Positions 15,869-22,415 of a stretch of DNA of 64,000 bases are shown one piece after another. A model generated the notes under the pieces. That model saw only the letters and a program-made list of their open reading frames with translations, had not been told where the DNA came from and did not search any database. The DNA is taken from assembly GCF_027213645.1 (NCBI RefSeq), contig NZ_JAPWGL010000006.1:124001-188000 (forward strand). The letters run 5' to 3'. Position 1 is the stretch's first letter; the number at the start of each line of letters is the position of its first letter. The position numbers and the translations under genes were made by a program. The DNA is from Pedobacter rhodius. Its GTDB lineage: Bacteria; Bacteroidota; Bacteroidia; Sphingobacteriales; Sphingobacteriaceae.

Positions 15869-18658
15869 ATGAAAGTAAACATACACCGAGACTTAATTTT
15901 CAGAACACCAAGATTTTCATATCAATCTGAACTGGCTGATTGTTGGGAAGAACTTAAAAAAGCCATTTCTATTTCTTCAGAAGCTTTCTATCAAACCATT
16001 AAAGAGGTAAAAGCCGAAGAATTGACAACACTAAATCCTAAGGTATTATTTACGGTTTGGAAGTATTACAATAGAGCTAAATTCCGCTCAACACCATATG
16101 GAACTTTTGCCGGGTTTAGTATGCTAAAAGATGCCTTAAGTACTGCGTCATCTCAGATTGTACTTGAAGAAAAGCAATTGGTTCATCAATTTATAGACTG
16201 GCCATATAAAAATAACCTTAATTTTTCTTTACCGGAGCTGCTGCAAAATAATTGTTTTTTATTTGCGAACAGTAGTTACTATTTCACAACAACAAGTATC
16301 AGGTATATTGCCTGTACAGATGGTTTATTTGAACTCGCTGAAATTGATAAAGATGAATTTGTAATCCGGATTTTGAAAGCCTGTTTAAAGCCAATCAGGG
16401 TTAATGAATTGATTAAAAACCTTGATGTTTCTGTAGAAGTACAAGCTGATGTGCTTTCCCTGCTCGAAGATATGTTGTCTTTGCAACTCCTTCTAAGCGA
16501 TGTTGACCCTAACATAATTGGCGAAGACTATTTCGACCGCATACATGTAAATCCCGTCGAAGGAACACCCAAATACCTTATTGCCGAGCGAAATACAATT
16601 TCAGGGGGCTTGGATGAAAAAATGTTTTACGCGGTTCCGGGATTAATAAACCTGATGCAGCACATTTTACCTGTTGACGGACGTGACGCACTAAAGCAAT
16701 TTGTAAATAAGTTTAAAAAGAAATTTGAACAAAAAGAGGTGCCTTTATCAATGGCTTTAGATCCCGAAATGGGCATTGGTTATGATGAACTGGAGCAGGC
16801 AGGCCAGGGTGACGAATTCATCAACCAATTTTTTGGTAAGCAGGATAAGAAAAGTGATGACCTTAACGATAAATTAAAACAAAATTTCAAAAAACTAATT
16901 CATCCGAAGTCATTCAGGTTTAATGAAACCATTAAATTAGATAAGCTTGGTCTTCCATTGGCTGATAAACCAACTGTACTACCGAATTCATTCAGTATGC
17001 TCCTGTCGGTCTCTGATGATTTAATTTGTGTTGACCAAACCGGTGGCAGTACGGCGAATGCACTGAGCGGTCGTTTTACGATGGCAAATGATAAAGTTTA
17101 CCAGCATTGTAAAAAAATCGGCCAAATCGAACAAGCTGCAAATCCGGATATATTATTTTTTGATGTTGCTTACATGGTCGAAACCAATGTAGATAATATA
17201 AACCGAAGAAAACTGGTTTACGATAACCAACTCTCCATACTAAACTTCGATACGTCTGAAAATCCACTCACATTGGATGATATTATGCTTTCTGTACAAG
17301 GGAATGAGGTTGTGCTAAGATCTAAAAAGCTGAACAAAAGAGTTGTGCCAAGAATGGCTTCTGCATATAATTATGCAAGGTCTGATTTATCTGTGTTCCG
17401 GTTACTGTGCGATTTACAGCATCAGAATATTCAAACCAACTTAACGCTGTTTTTAGAAAGTTTATACCCTGAACTGCCATACTATCCACGACTTCAATAC
17501 CAGAATATTGTTTTATCTCAGCAAAGGTGGCTGGTTAAAAAGGCAGATGTTTCATCTTTAAACCTCACTGATTTAAGAAACTATTTGAATAAACTAGGTG
17601 TAAGTGCTAATTTCAAAGCAGGTTTATCCGATCAGACTTTATGTTTTGATAAGAATATTGACCTTGATTTAAATGCCTTTCTTCAATATATGCTAAAACA
17701 AGATAAGGTATATCTGGAGGAGGTGCTTATTCCGGAAAAAAGTGTTGTTGTTGACGAAAAAGGCAACCCATATTTAGCGCAGTTTATTTTGAATATCTAC
17801 CATCAGGAGAAAATTTATAATGGATTTAGTCAGCCGGCTTTAGATGAAACCTCAGTGAAACAATTTTTTCCACCAGGAAAAGAATGGCTATATTTTGAAA
17901 TTTATTGTCATCAGCAACGTTCAGATACGCTTTTGAGCGGGCCAATTGCCCAATTTTTAGACACGTACAGCAATCAGATTAAATCGTGGTTTTTTATTCG
18001 ATATAATGAAAATGGCTATCATTTAAGATTCAGACTTTTGCTGAATGATGAAAAGGACGGGCAAATTTTAACGGCCGCATTTTCAGCACATCTGGAAGAG
18101 GATTTAGCGGCCGGTTTGGTGTCTGATTTACAACTCAGAACATATCGAAGGGAAACACAGCGTTATGGAAATGATTTAATTGAGGAAGTTGAAAAGCATT
18201 TTTCTGCAGATAGCCGGTTTGTTTTATCCCTTTTTGAAACCCATCCCGATGCGCTGAGTAAATATAAATATTGTTCGGATTTGATAGATAAAATACAGCA
18301 GGAGGCTTTGTTTGAAGATAAGGTATTTGCTGACGTAATCAGAATGATGTCTGATTCCTTTAACGAGGAACACCATCTGGACGCTTCAGATTTCAAAAAA
18401 ATAAATGCTCAATATCAGGTTTACCGTAAATCGGCGTATCTTGATTTAAATCAAGACCAATTGTATGCATTTAATTCATTTGCTAACTCTTTTATCAACA
18501 TTCTTAAAACCTGCAAACCGGATAAAAAAATCCAGCTTTTTAGCGACCTGCTGCATATGCATGTGAACCGCCTTTTTAATAAAGATCAGCGCACCCACGA
18601 AATGGTTATTTATTATTTCTTATTAAAGGATGTTCAACGCAGAAATGCGATGAAGTAG
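15869..18658 (+). CDS. LanB-type lantibiotic dehydratase, full length (glutamylation plus elimination domains)
   Basis: A 929-aa protein matching class I lanthipeptide dehydratases (NisB is about 990). The N-terminal glutamylation domain contains YYNRAKFRSTPYGTFAGFS (residues 67-84), the family's RSTP-G signature; its middle part reaches about residue 650. The C-terminal SpaB_C/elimination domain starts near residue 672 with WLYFEIYC and holds IRYNENGYHLRFR (R711, H718, R720), TYRRETQRYG and HMHVNR (H896, H898, R901). All regions expected for tRNA-Glu-dependent Ser/Thr dehydration are present, so it looks intact. The five precursor genes at 19955-20706 are the obvious substrates. No LanC cyclase, protease or exporter lies within the window. 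It converges on the kinase gene with 30 bases between stops and no clear terminator. Confidence 0.9.
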   Translation: MKVNIHRDLIFRTPRFSYQSELADCWEELKKAISISSEAFYQTIKEVKAEELTTLNPKVLFTVWKYYNRAKFRSTPYGTFAGFSMLKDALSTASSQIVLEEKQLVHQFIDWPYKNNLNFSLPELLQNNCFLFANSSYYFTTTSIRYIACTDGLFELAEIDKDEFVIRILKACLKPIRVNELIKNLDVSVEVQADVLSLLEDMLSLQLLLSDVDPNIIGEDYFDRIHVNPVEGTPKYLIAERNTISGGLDEKMFYAVPGLINLMQHILPVDGRDALKQFVNKFKKKFEQKEVPLSMALDPEMGIGYDELEQAGQGDEFINQFFGKQDKKSDDLNDKLKQNFKKLIHPKSFRFNETIKLDKLGLPLADKPTVLPNSFSMLLSVSDDLICVDQTGGSTANALSGRFTMANDKVYQHCKKIGQIEQAANPDILFFDVAYMVETNVDNINRRKLVYDNQLSILNFDTSENPLTLDDIMLSVQGNEVVLRSKKLNKRVVPRMASAYNYARSDLSVFRLLCDLQHQNIQTNLTLFLESLYPELPYYPRLQYQNIVLSQQRWLVKKADVSSLNLTDLRNYLNKLGVSANFKAGLSDQTLCFDKNIDLDLNAFLQYMLKQDKVYLEEVLIPEKSVVVDEKGNPYLAQFILNIYHQEKIYNGFSQPALDETSVKQFFPPGKEWLYFEIYCHQQRSDTLLSGPIAQFLDTYSNQIKSWFFIRYNENGYHLRFRLLLNDEKDGQILTAAFSAHLEEDLAAGLVSDLQLRTYRRETQRYGNDLIEEVEKHFSADSRFVLSLFETHPDALSKYKYCSDLIDKIQQEALFEDKVFADVIRMMSDSFNEEHHLDASDFKKINAQYQVYRKSAYLDLNQDQLYAFNSFANSFINILKTCKPDKKIQLFSDLLHMHVNRLFNKDQRTHEMVIYYFLLKDVQRRNAMK

Positions 18659-18688
18659 CCTAAACTCACGTAATAGATTTATATTAAT

Positions 18689-19801
18689 TTAATTTAACCC
18701 AGCCATTGGATTATTTATTTTTACGTTAATTTCTGTAAGGTACCTGTTCAGTGGATCTTTATAAAATTTAAATGAATACTCGTCTTTATAGAAGTTACTG
18801 AGGCGTTTGTCAATATTCTCTAATCCAACATGATGGCTTTCGACTTCTCTTCGCTTAACCTCGTTTACCATATTTATGGTTGTGATTGTTAAGCTTGTTT
18901 TATTATAATCAATTTGTACAATAGAAGGTTGTGTAGAATGTGCAATATTTCCATGCTTGAACATATTTTCTACTAAAGTAAGCAGGATAAGGGGAGGGAA
19001 ACGTATACCAAATAAGTCTCCGTTAACAACTAGATCAAAATTTATGGTATTGGCGGTGCGTAATTTATGGAGGTTAATTAAATGTTCAATTTGCTCCACT
19101 TCTTCACTTAACGGTACCAGTTCTGATGCTTCCGGCCTTTTTAAAGCATAGCGCATCATTTCAGAAAGGTTCATAATTGCATCTGCTGCCAAAGGCGCCT
19201 TCTTTCTGGCATCATTGTAAATAAAATTCAATGTGTTAAATAAGAAGTGCGGGTTGATCTGGCTACGTAAAAAGTTATTCTGCGATTGCACTAAATCATT
19301 CTCTAAAGCTTGTTTCTCTATGGTATTAACAAGGTTTTGTCTTTCTAATTTTTGTACTCTGCGTCGTTCCTGCAAAGAGGAAAGAAGAAATACATAACCT
19401 GTGCTAAAACCTATGAAGTATAGTGCTCTATATATAGATCTTGATAAATAAGTACGATTAATTGCCAATTCATTCAGCGTTTTTATATCGTTCGTTATAA
19501 ATGCTAAAGAATATTCTAATGAAAATGAAATGGCTATAAAAGCTAATAGTTCAAAAATTACAAAGGGTATAATTATTAGAACCTTATTCTTGATATTTCT
19601 ACTTAGTATTTTTCTGATACCAAAAGCATGAAAATAAAACAAAGAAATATTTATTACATAATGGACAAGATAACTTTGAACAGTAAAAAAGCTTCTAAAA
19701 ATCAAACCGGTTATGAAAACTTCATAAATAATGAAAAAAGCCCATGCTTTTAGGTGGATGTGATTTCGGTTATACCAGTTTTTTAATTTAAGAATGTTCA
19801 T
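18689..19801 (-). CDS. LytS-type sensor histidine kinase (four-helix sensor, His_kinase domain)
   Basis: A 370-aa membrane kinase. Four hydrophobic segments (about 19-37, 43-60, 74-96 and 126-142) are followed by a short coiled coil and the PF06580-type catalytic module: phospho-acceptor His185 in QINPHFLFNTLN, then LVENMFKHG as the N box. There is no large extracellular domain, so sensing must occur in or near the membrane, as in peptide-sensing kinases. Its partner is surely the LytTR regulator at 20709-21449, also on the minus strand; the two are separated by the precursor cassette on the plus strand, which is unusual. Its start region overlaps the regulatory repeats at 19809-19865. Confidence 0.9.
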   Translation of the reverse strand: MNILKLKNWYNRNHIHLKAWAFFIIYEVFITGLIFRSFFTVQSYLVHYVINISLFYFHAFGIRKILSRNIKNKVLIIIPFVIFELLAFIAISFSLEYSLAFITNDIKTLNELAINRTYLSRSIYRALYFIGFSTGYVFLLSSLQERRRVQKLERQNLVNTIEKQALENDLVQSQNNFLRSQINPHFLFNTLNFIYNDARKKAPLAADAIMNLSEMMRYALKRPEASELVPLSEEVEQIEHLINLHKLRTANTINFDLVVNGDLFGIRFPPLILLTLVENMFKHGNIAHSTQPSIVQIDYNKTSLTITTINMVNEVKRREVESHHVGLENIDKRLSNFYKDEYSFKFYKDPLNRYLTEINVKINNPMAGLN

Positions 19802-19808
19802 TTAAATG

Positions 19809-19865
19809 GGTTTTATCTACTAAAACAGGGGTTTTATCTGTAAAAATAGCATGTTTGTGTAAAAA
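19809..19865 (+). promoter_or_regulatory. Candidate LytTR operator, three phased direct repeats (site A)
   Basis: TAAAA cores start at 19821, 19841 and 19860. The first two share GGTTTTATCT (19809-19818 and 19830-19839, period 21) and the third reads TTTGTGTAAAAA. Two helical turns between repeats is the spacing typical of LytTR regulators (about 9 bp plus a 12-bp spacer). The block sits just upstream of the precursor promoter and also at the 5' end of the kinase gene. Confidence 0.55.
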
Positions 19866-19898
19866 TTTCGGACTACCTCCCTTTTCGCCGCACCTTTA
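19866..19898 (+). promoter_or_regulatory. Candidate promoter of the precursor array
   Basis: TTTCG (19866-19870) and CACCTTTA (19891-19898), 20 bases apart, resemble weak -33 and -7 elements. The CTTTA lies exactly 34 bases after the T of the last TAAAA repeat; the same 34-base offset is found at site B (21593 to 21627). Imperfect boxes fit an activator-dependent promoter. The leader to the first ATG would be about 50 bases. Confidence 0.4.
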
Positions 19899-19954
19899 CA
19901 TCAGTTAATCGGAACAATAATTTAAATACTATAACAATAAAATATATCATAATA

Positions 19955-20101
19955 ATGAAAGCACAACACACAGCAAAATTGAAAAAAAGTACAGCATTTG
20001 TTTATAAAAATGTTAAAGGTCAAAACAACTTCAGTACAGACCCAACAGCAAACACAATCTTATGTACTAATTCATCTATGTCTCAAATCTTCAACAAGTA
20101 A
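19955..20101 (+). CDS. RiPP (lanthipeptide-like) precursor peptide, copy 1
   Basis: A 48-aa peptide beginning MKAQHTAKLKKSTAFVY. Basic residues cluster in the first 21 positions, then comes the block shared by all copies, NNFSTDPTANTIL followed by CTNSSMSQIFNK. The second half has eight Ser/Thr (27, 28, 31, 34, 38, 40, 41, 43) and one Cys (37), fitting dehydration by the nearby LanB-type enzyme and at most one lanthionine ring. The leader/core boundary is not certain; it is probably near residues 22-24. It is the first of five tandem copies and shows several silent changes from copy 2. Confidence 0.82.
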   Translation: MKAQHTAKLKKSTAFVYKNVKGQNNFSTDPTANTILCTNSSMSQIFNK

Positions 20102-20106
20102 TTATT

Positions 20107-20253
20107 ATGAAAACTCAAAATATCAGCAAATTAAAAAAGAACACCGCCTTTGTTTATAAAAGTGTTAAAGGTCAGAATAACTTTAGTACAGACCCAACAG
20201 CAAATACAATCTTATGTACTAACTCATCTATGTCACAAATCTTTAACAAGTAA
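20107..20253 (+). CDS. RiPP (lanthipeptide-like) precursor peptide, copy 2
   Basis: A 48-aa peptide beginning MKTQNISKLKKNTAFVY, with the shared C-terminal block from residue 24 onward, including Cys37. It is identical in amino-acid sequence to copy 3. The start lies five bases after the stop of copy 1 with no Shine-Dalgarno sequence, so translation probably depends on coupling along the polycistronic message. Confidence 0.82.
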   Translation: MKTQNISKLKKNTAFVYKSVKGQNNFSTDPTANTILCTNSSMSQIFNK

Positions 20254-20258
20254 TTATT

Positions 20259-20405
20259 ATGAAAACTCAAAATATCAGTAAATTAAAAAAGAACACTGCC
20301 TTTGTTTATAAAAGTGTTAAAGGTCAGAATAACTTTAGTACAGACCCAACAGCAAATACAATCTTATGTACTAACTCATCCATGTCACAAATCTTTAACA
20401 AATAA
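20259..20405 (+). CDS. RiPP (lanthipeptide-like) precursor peptide, copy 3
   Basis: A 48-aa peptide identical in sequence to copy 2; only a few silent base changes separate the two genes. Cys37 and all eight Ser/Thr of the C-terminal half are kept. Two identical copies suggest gene dosage rather than chemical diversity is being selected. Confidence 0.82.
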   Translation: MKTQNISKLKKNTAFVYKSVKGQNNFSTDPTANTILCTNSSMSQIFNK

Positions 20406-20410
20406 TTAAA

Positions 20411-20557
20411 ATGGAGAATCAGAACACCACTAAACTGAAAAAAAATATTGTCTTTGTTTATAAAAATGTTAGAAATGTTAATAACTTTAGCACCGATCCT
20501 ACAGCAAATACAATTTTATGCACCAATTCATCTATGTCGCAAGTTTTTAATAAATAA
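20411..20557 (+). CDS. RiPP (lanthipeptide-like) precursor peptide, copy 4
   Basis: A 48-aa peptide beginning MENQNTTKLKKNIVFVY. Its leader is the most divergent: VKGQ at residues 20-23 becomes VRNV, so the Gly at 22 is not essential for recognition or cleavage. From residue 24 the sequence matches the other copies apart from Ile45 to Val. Cys37 is kept (TGC). Confidence 0.82.
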   Translation: MENQNTTKLKKNIVFVYKNVRNVNNFSTDPTANTILCTNSSMSQVFNK

Positions 20558-20559
20558 CT

Positions 20560-20706
20560 ATGAAAACTGTAAACATTAGCAGATTAAAAAAGAGTACCGC
20601 ATTTGTTTTTAAAAGTTTAAGAGGTCAAAATAACTTTAGCACTGACCCAACAGCTAATACCATATTAGTTACCAATTCATCAATGTCACAAATCTTTAAC
20701 AAGTAG
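20560..20706 (+). CDS. RiPP (lanthipeptide-like) precursor peptide, copy 5, without Cys
   Basis: A 48-aa peptide beginning MKTVNISRLKKSTAFVF. The C-terminal block is kept except that Cys37 is Val (GTT in place of TGT), so this copy cannot form a thioether; it could carry only dehydrated Ser/Thr or act unmodified. All eight Ser/Thr remain. Its TAG stop ends two bases before the stop of the convergent LytTR regulator gene. Confidence 0.8.
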   Translation: MKTVNISRLKKSTAFVFKSLRGQNNFSTDPTANTILVTNSSMSQIFNK

Positions 20707-20708
20707 TT

Positions 20709-21449
20709 TTAACTTCTCCCTGATTTTAATAAACTACTTTGTATATAGGCGAAAAAAGCTTCTTTATAGCCTTCCCCAATCTGAATCATTTCGTTATTGA
20801 CCAATCTGATAATGTTGCCATCTACTTTTTTAATGGCTGCCTTGGCAACGATATTTGATTTATTAACGCGAATAAAGGCGTGATTCTCTAAAGCCTTTTC
20901 AATTTCTTTTAAAGTAAGGTAAGTTGTGTTGGTTTCGGTTTTTGTAATTATCTGAATATAATTCTGAAGCGCCCTGATGTATAAGATATCATCAATCAAA
21001 ATATTAGAGAAAGCATATTTGTGGTCGCCCTTAATATATAAAGCGGCAACCTGATCAGCTTCTTTAGCCGCATTTTTTGCATTGTTGGCTTCCTTCTTCA
21101 AAATTCTGTCTATTCCTAATGCAAATTTTGCAAATGAAATAGGTTTGAGCAGGTATTGATCGGATTGAACGTCAAAAGCCTGAAGCGCATAGTCGGGGTG
21201 GGCAGTAGTAAAAATAAGGTATTTGGCTTTCTCCCTGATGTTTTTAGCGAGTTCCAGCCCATTTATTCCTGGCATATCAATATCCATGAATAATAAATCA
21301 ATCTCATCGCCAACACTAATTTCAGTAAGTGCCTGCACCGGGCTGGTAAAGGTTTTAAAAACAGTTAATCCGGGCATTTCAGCTATATGGTCGGTTAAAA
21401 CCTCAATAGCATGTTGTTCATCGTCAATAACAACGCATTTTAAATTCAT
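20709..21449 (-). CDS. LytTR-family response regulator
   Basis: A 246-aa two-domain regulator. The receiver domain (residues 1-120) shows VIDDE, the phospho-acceptor Asp56 in LLFMDIDMPG and the Lys of LKPISF. A Lys/Ala-rich linker follows, then a LytTR DNA-binding domain (about 140-240) with the typical LYIRALQNYIQI and FIRVNKSNIV. It should be phosphorylated by the kinase at 18689-19801. It ends two bases from the last precursor stop on the other strand with no hairpin between them. Its upstream region carries the site-B repeats, so autoregulation is plausible. Confidence 0.92.
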   Translation of the reverse strand: MNLKCVVIDDEQHAIEVLTDHIAEMPGLTVFKTFTSPVQALTEISVGDEIDLLFMDIDMPGINGLELAKNIREKAKYLIFTTAHPDYALQAFDVQSDQYLLKPISFAKFALGIDRILKKEANNAKNAAKEADQVAALYIKGDHKYAFSNILIDDILYIRALQNYIQIITKTETNTTYLTLKEIEKALENHAFIRVNKSNIVAKAAIKKVDGNIIRLVNNEMIQIGEGYKEAFFAYIQSSLLKSGRS

Positions 21450-21828
21450 GATTATTATAAAGTGTGTTTGGAATGATTTGAATGCAAGTTAGCTAAAAAA
21501 AGAGTTTGTTCATATATTCTGTAATAAAAAATCTTTTTTGGCTTTTCGTGTAAAAATGCGGGTGGTTGATGTAAAATTTTGGAGGGTTGATGTAAAAAAG
21601 TTAATAACATCAGTCTATTTTTCAATCTTTATTACTGTTTGCCAAAAACGAATAATTGGAAAGATTGCTTGTCTGTTTGATAACATCTTTTTGATTAGAA
21701 ACATCTGCCTGCCCTAAGTATGTGTAGCCTGGATAAACAAAATTTGACAGGCCATACACACTATGGGAATTAAGCAACAACGCTTTTGACTAATAACATT
21801 TACAAAATACCTTAAAAAATATATTGAC
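21450..21828. other. Intergenic region with site-B repeats
   Basis: No gene is seen in these 379 bases. They hold the divergent start regions of the LytTR regulator (minus) and the HsdR_N-like gene (plus), a weak minus-strand -7-like TAACTTGC near 21485, and the TAAAA repeats and CTTTA box at 21551-21631. The remaining stretch to 21828 has only ORFs of under ten codons. Confidence 0.7.
21551..21631 (+). promoter_or_regulatory. Candidate LytTR operator (site B) with -7-like box
   Basis: TAAAA cores start at 21551, 21572 and 21593, exactly 21 bases apart. The last two are part of a perfect 13-base repeat, GGTTGATGTAAAA (21564-21576 and 21585-21597). A CTTTA box (21627-21631) lies 34 bases from the last core, exactly as at site A. 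It is 102 bases or more upstream of the regulator gene on the minus strand and about 200 bases upstream of the HsdR_N-like gene on the plus strand; which one it controls is open. Confidence 0.5.
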
Positions 21829-22323
21829 ATGGAACTTAAAGACGAAATCGGGCAATTTGCCGTAAGAATCAAGAAAATGCTTCCCCAGGTTCAATCAGAA
21901 GATTTAACAAGGAATGCATTGGTTATGCCATTTATCCAGATATTAGGCTTCGATGTTTTCAATCCTTCTGAAGTTCAATCTGAAGCTGTTTTGGATTTTG
22001 GTGTTAAAAAAAGCAAGAAAGTTGATTATACCATTATGAAAGATGGTGAGCCTGCTATTTTAGTGGAGTGTAAACATCATGAAGATAGCCTGGACATAAA
22101 CGACTCACGTTTATCTAAATATTTCCGCAAAACAAAAGCTAAATACGGGTTATTAACTAATGGTTTGGAATATCGTTTTTACACCGAGAAAATGGTAAGG
22201 AGTAAAAAGAAACAAGAACCTTTATTTGTATTTAATGTTAAAGACACTAAAGCAGCTAAAATAGCGAAGTTGTTAGAAGAACATAAAGATTATTTTAACG
22301 TTAAGCAAAATGTTGCAAGTTAA
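21829..22323 (+). CDS. Stand-alone HsdR_N-like (type I restriction R subunit N-terminal) protein
   Basis: A 164-aa protein resembling the N-terminal nuclease domain of type I restriction R subunits (HSDR_N). KKVDYTIMKDGEPAILVECKHH carries the D...E-x-K arrangement of the PD-(D/E)XK nuclease fold, and TKAKYGLLTNGLEYRFYTE is a typical family stretch. No helicase domain, HsdM or HsdS follows, so this is not a restriction system by itself. Such single-domain proteins are common in Bacteroidota with unknown function. It ends before a strong bidirectional terminator. Confidence 0.82.
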   Translation: MELKDEIGQFAVRIKKMLPQVQSEDLTRNALVMPFIQILGFDVFNPSEVQSEAVLDFGVKKSKKVDYTIMKDGEPAILVECKHHEDSLDINDSRLSKYFRKTKAKYGLLTNGLEYRFYTEKMVRSKKKQEPLFVFNVKDTKAAKIAKLLEEHKDYFNVKQNVAS

Positions 22324-22343
22324 ATCAATCTAATCTGATACTG

Positions 22344-22373
22344 AAAAAGTCCCGATGCAAATCGGGACTTTTT
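22344..22373 (+). terminator. Strong bidirectional terminator
   Basis: AAAAAGTCCCGAT pairs perfectly with ATCGGGACTTTTT around a GCAA tetraloop. A/T runs on both sides let it serve the HsdR_N-like gene on the plus strand and htpG on the minus strand. Confidence 0.92.
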
Positions 22374-22383
22374 GTTTTCAAAT

Positions 22384-22408
22384 CTATAAGGTTTTCAAAA
22401 CCTTATAG
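22384..22408. repeat. Perfect 25-base palindrome between convergent genes
   Basis: CTATAAGGTTTT and AAAACCTTATAG form a perfect 12-bp inverted repeat around a single C. It sits just after the htpG stop and may be part of its terminator or a dispersed palindromic repeat. Confidence 0.75.
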
Positions 22409-22415
22409 GTTTATT

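Larger units (their letters stand above)
19955..20706 (+). repeat. Tandem array of five precursor genes, 152-bp period
   Basis: Starts lie at 19955, 20107, 20259, 20411 and 20560, so the unit is 152 bp for the first four copies and 149 bp for the last. Spacers between stop and next start are only 5, 5, 5 and 2 bases. Copies 2 and 3 are nearly identical in DNA, spacer included, which points to a recent duplication; the others have diverged mostly at silent or leader positions. Confidence 0.92.

Noticed and set aside
19955..20706. CRISPR-like or non-coding tandem repeat
   Set aside because: The 152-bp units each contain a complete 48-codon frame with mainly silent differences, so this is a gene array and not a CRISPR.
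21829..22323. Part of a type I restriction-modification system
   Set aside because: No HsdM, HsdS or helicase domain is present nearby; only a stand-alone N-terminal-like domain.
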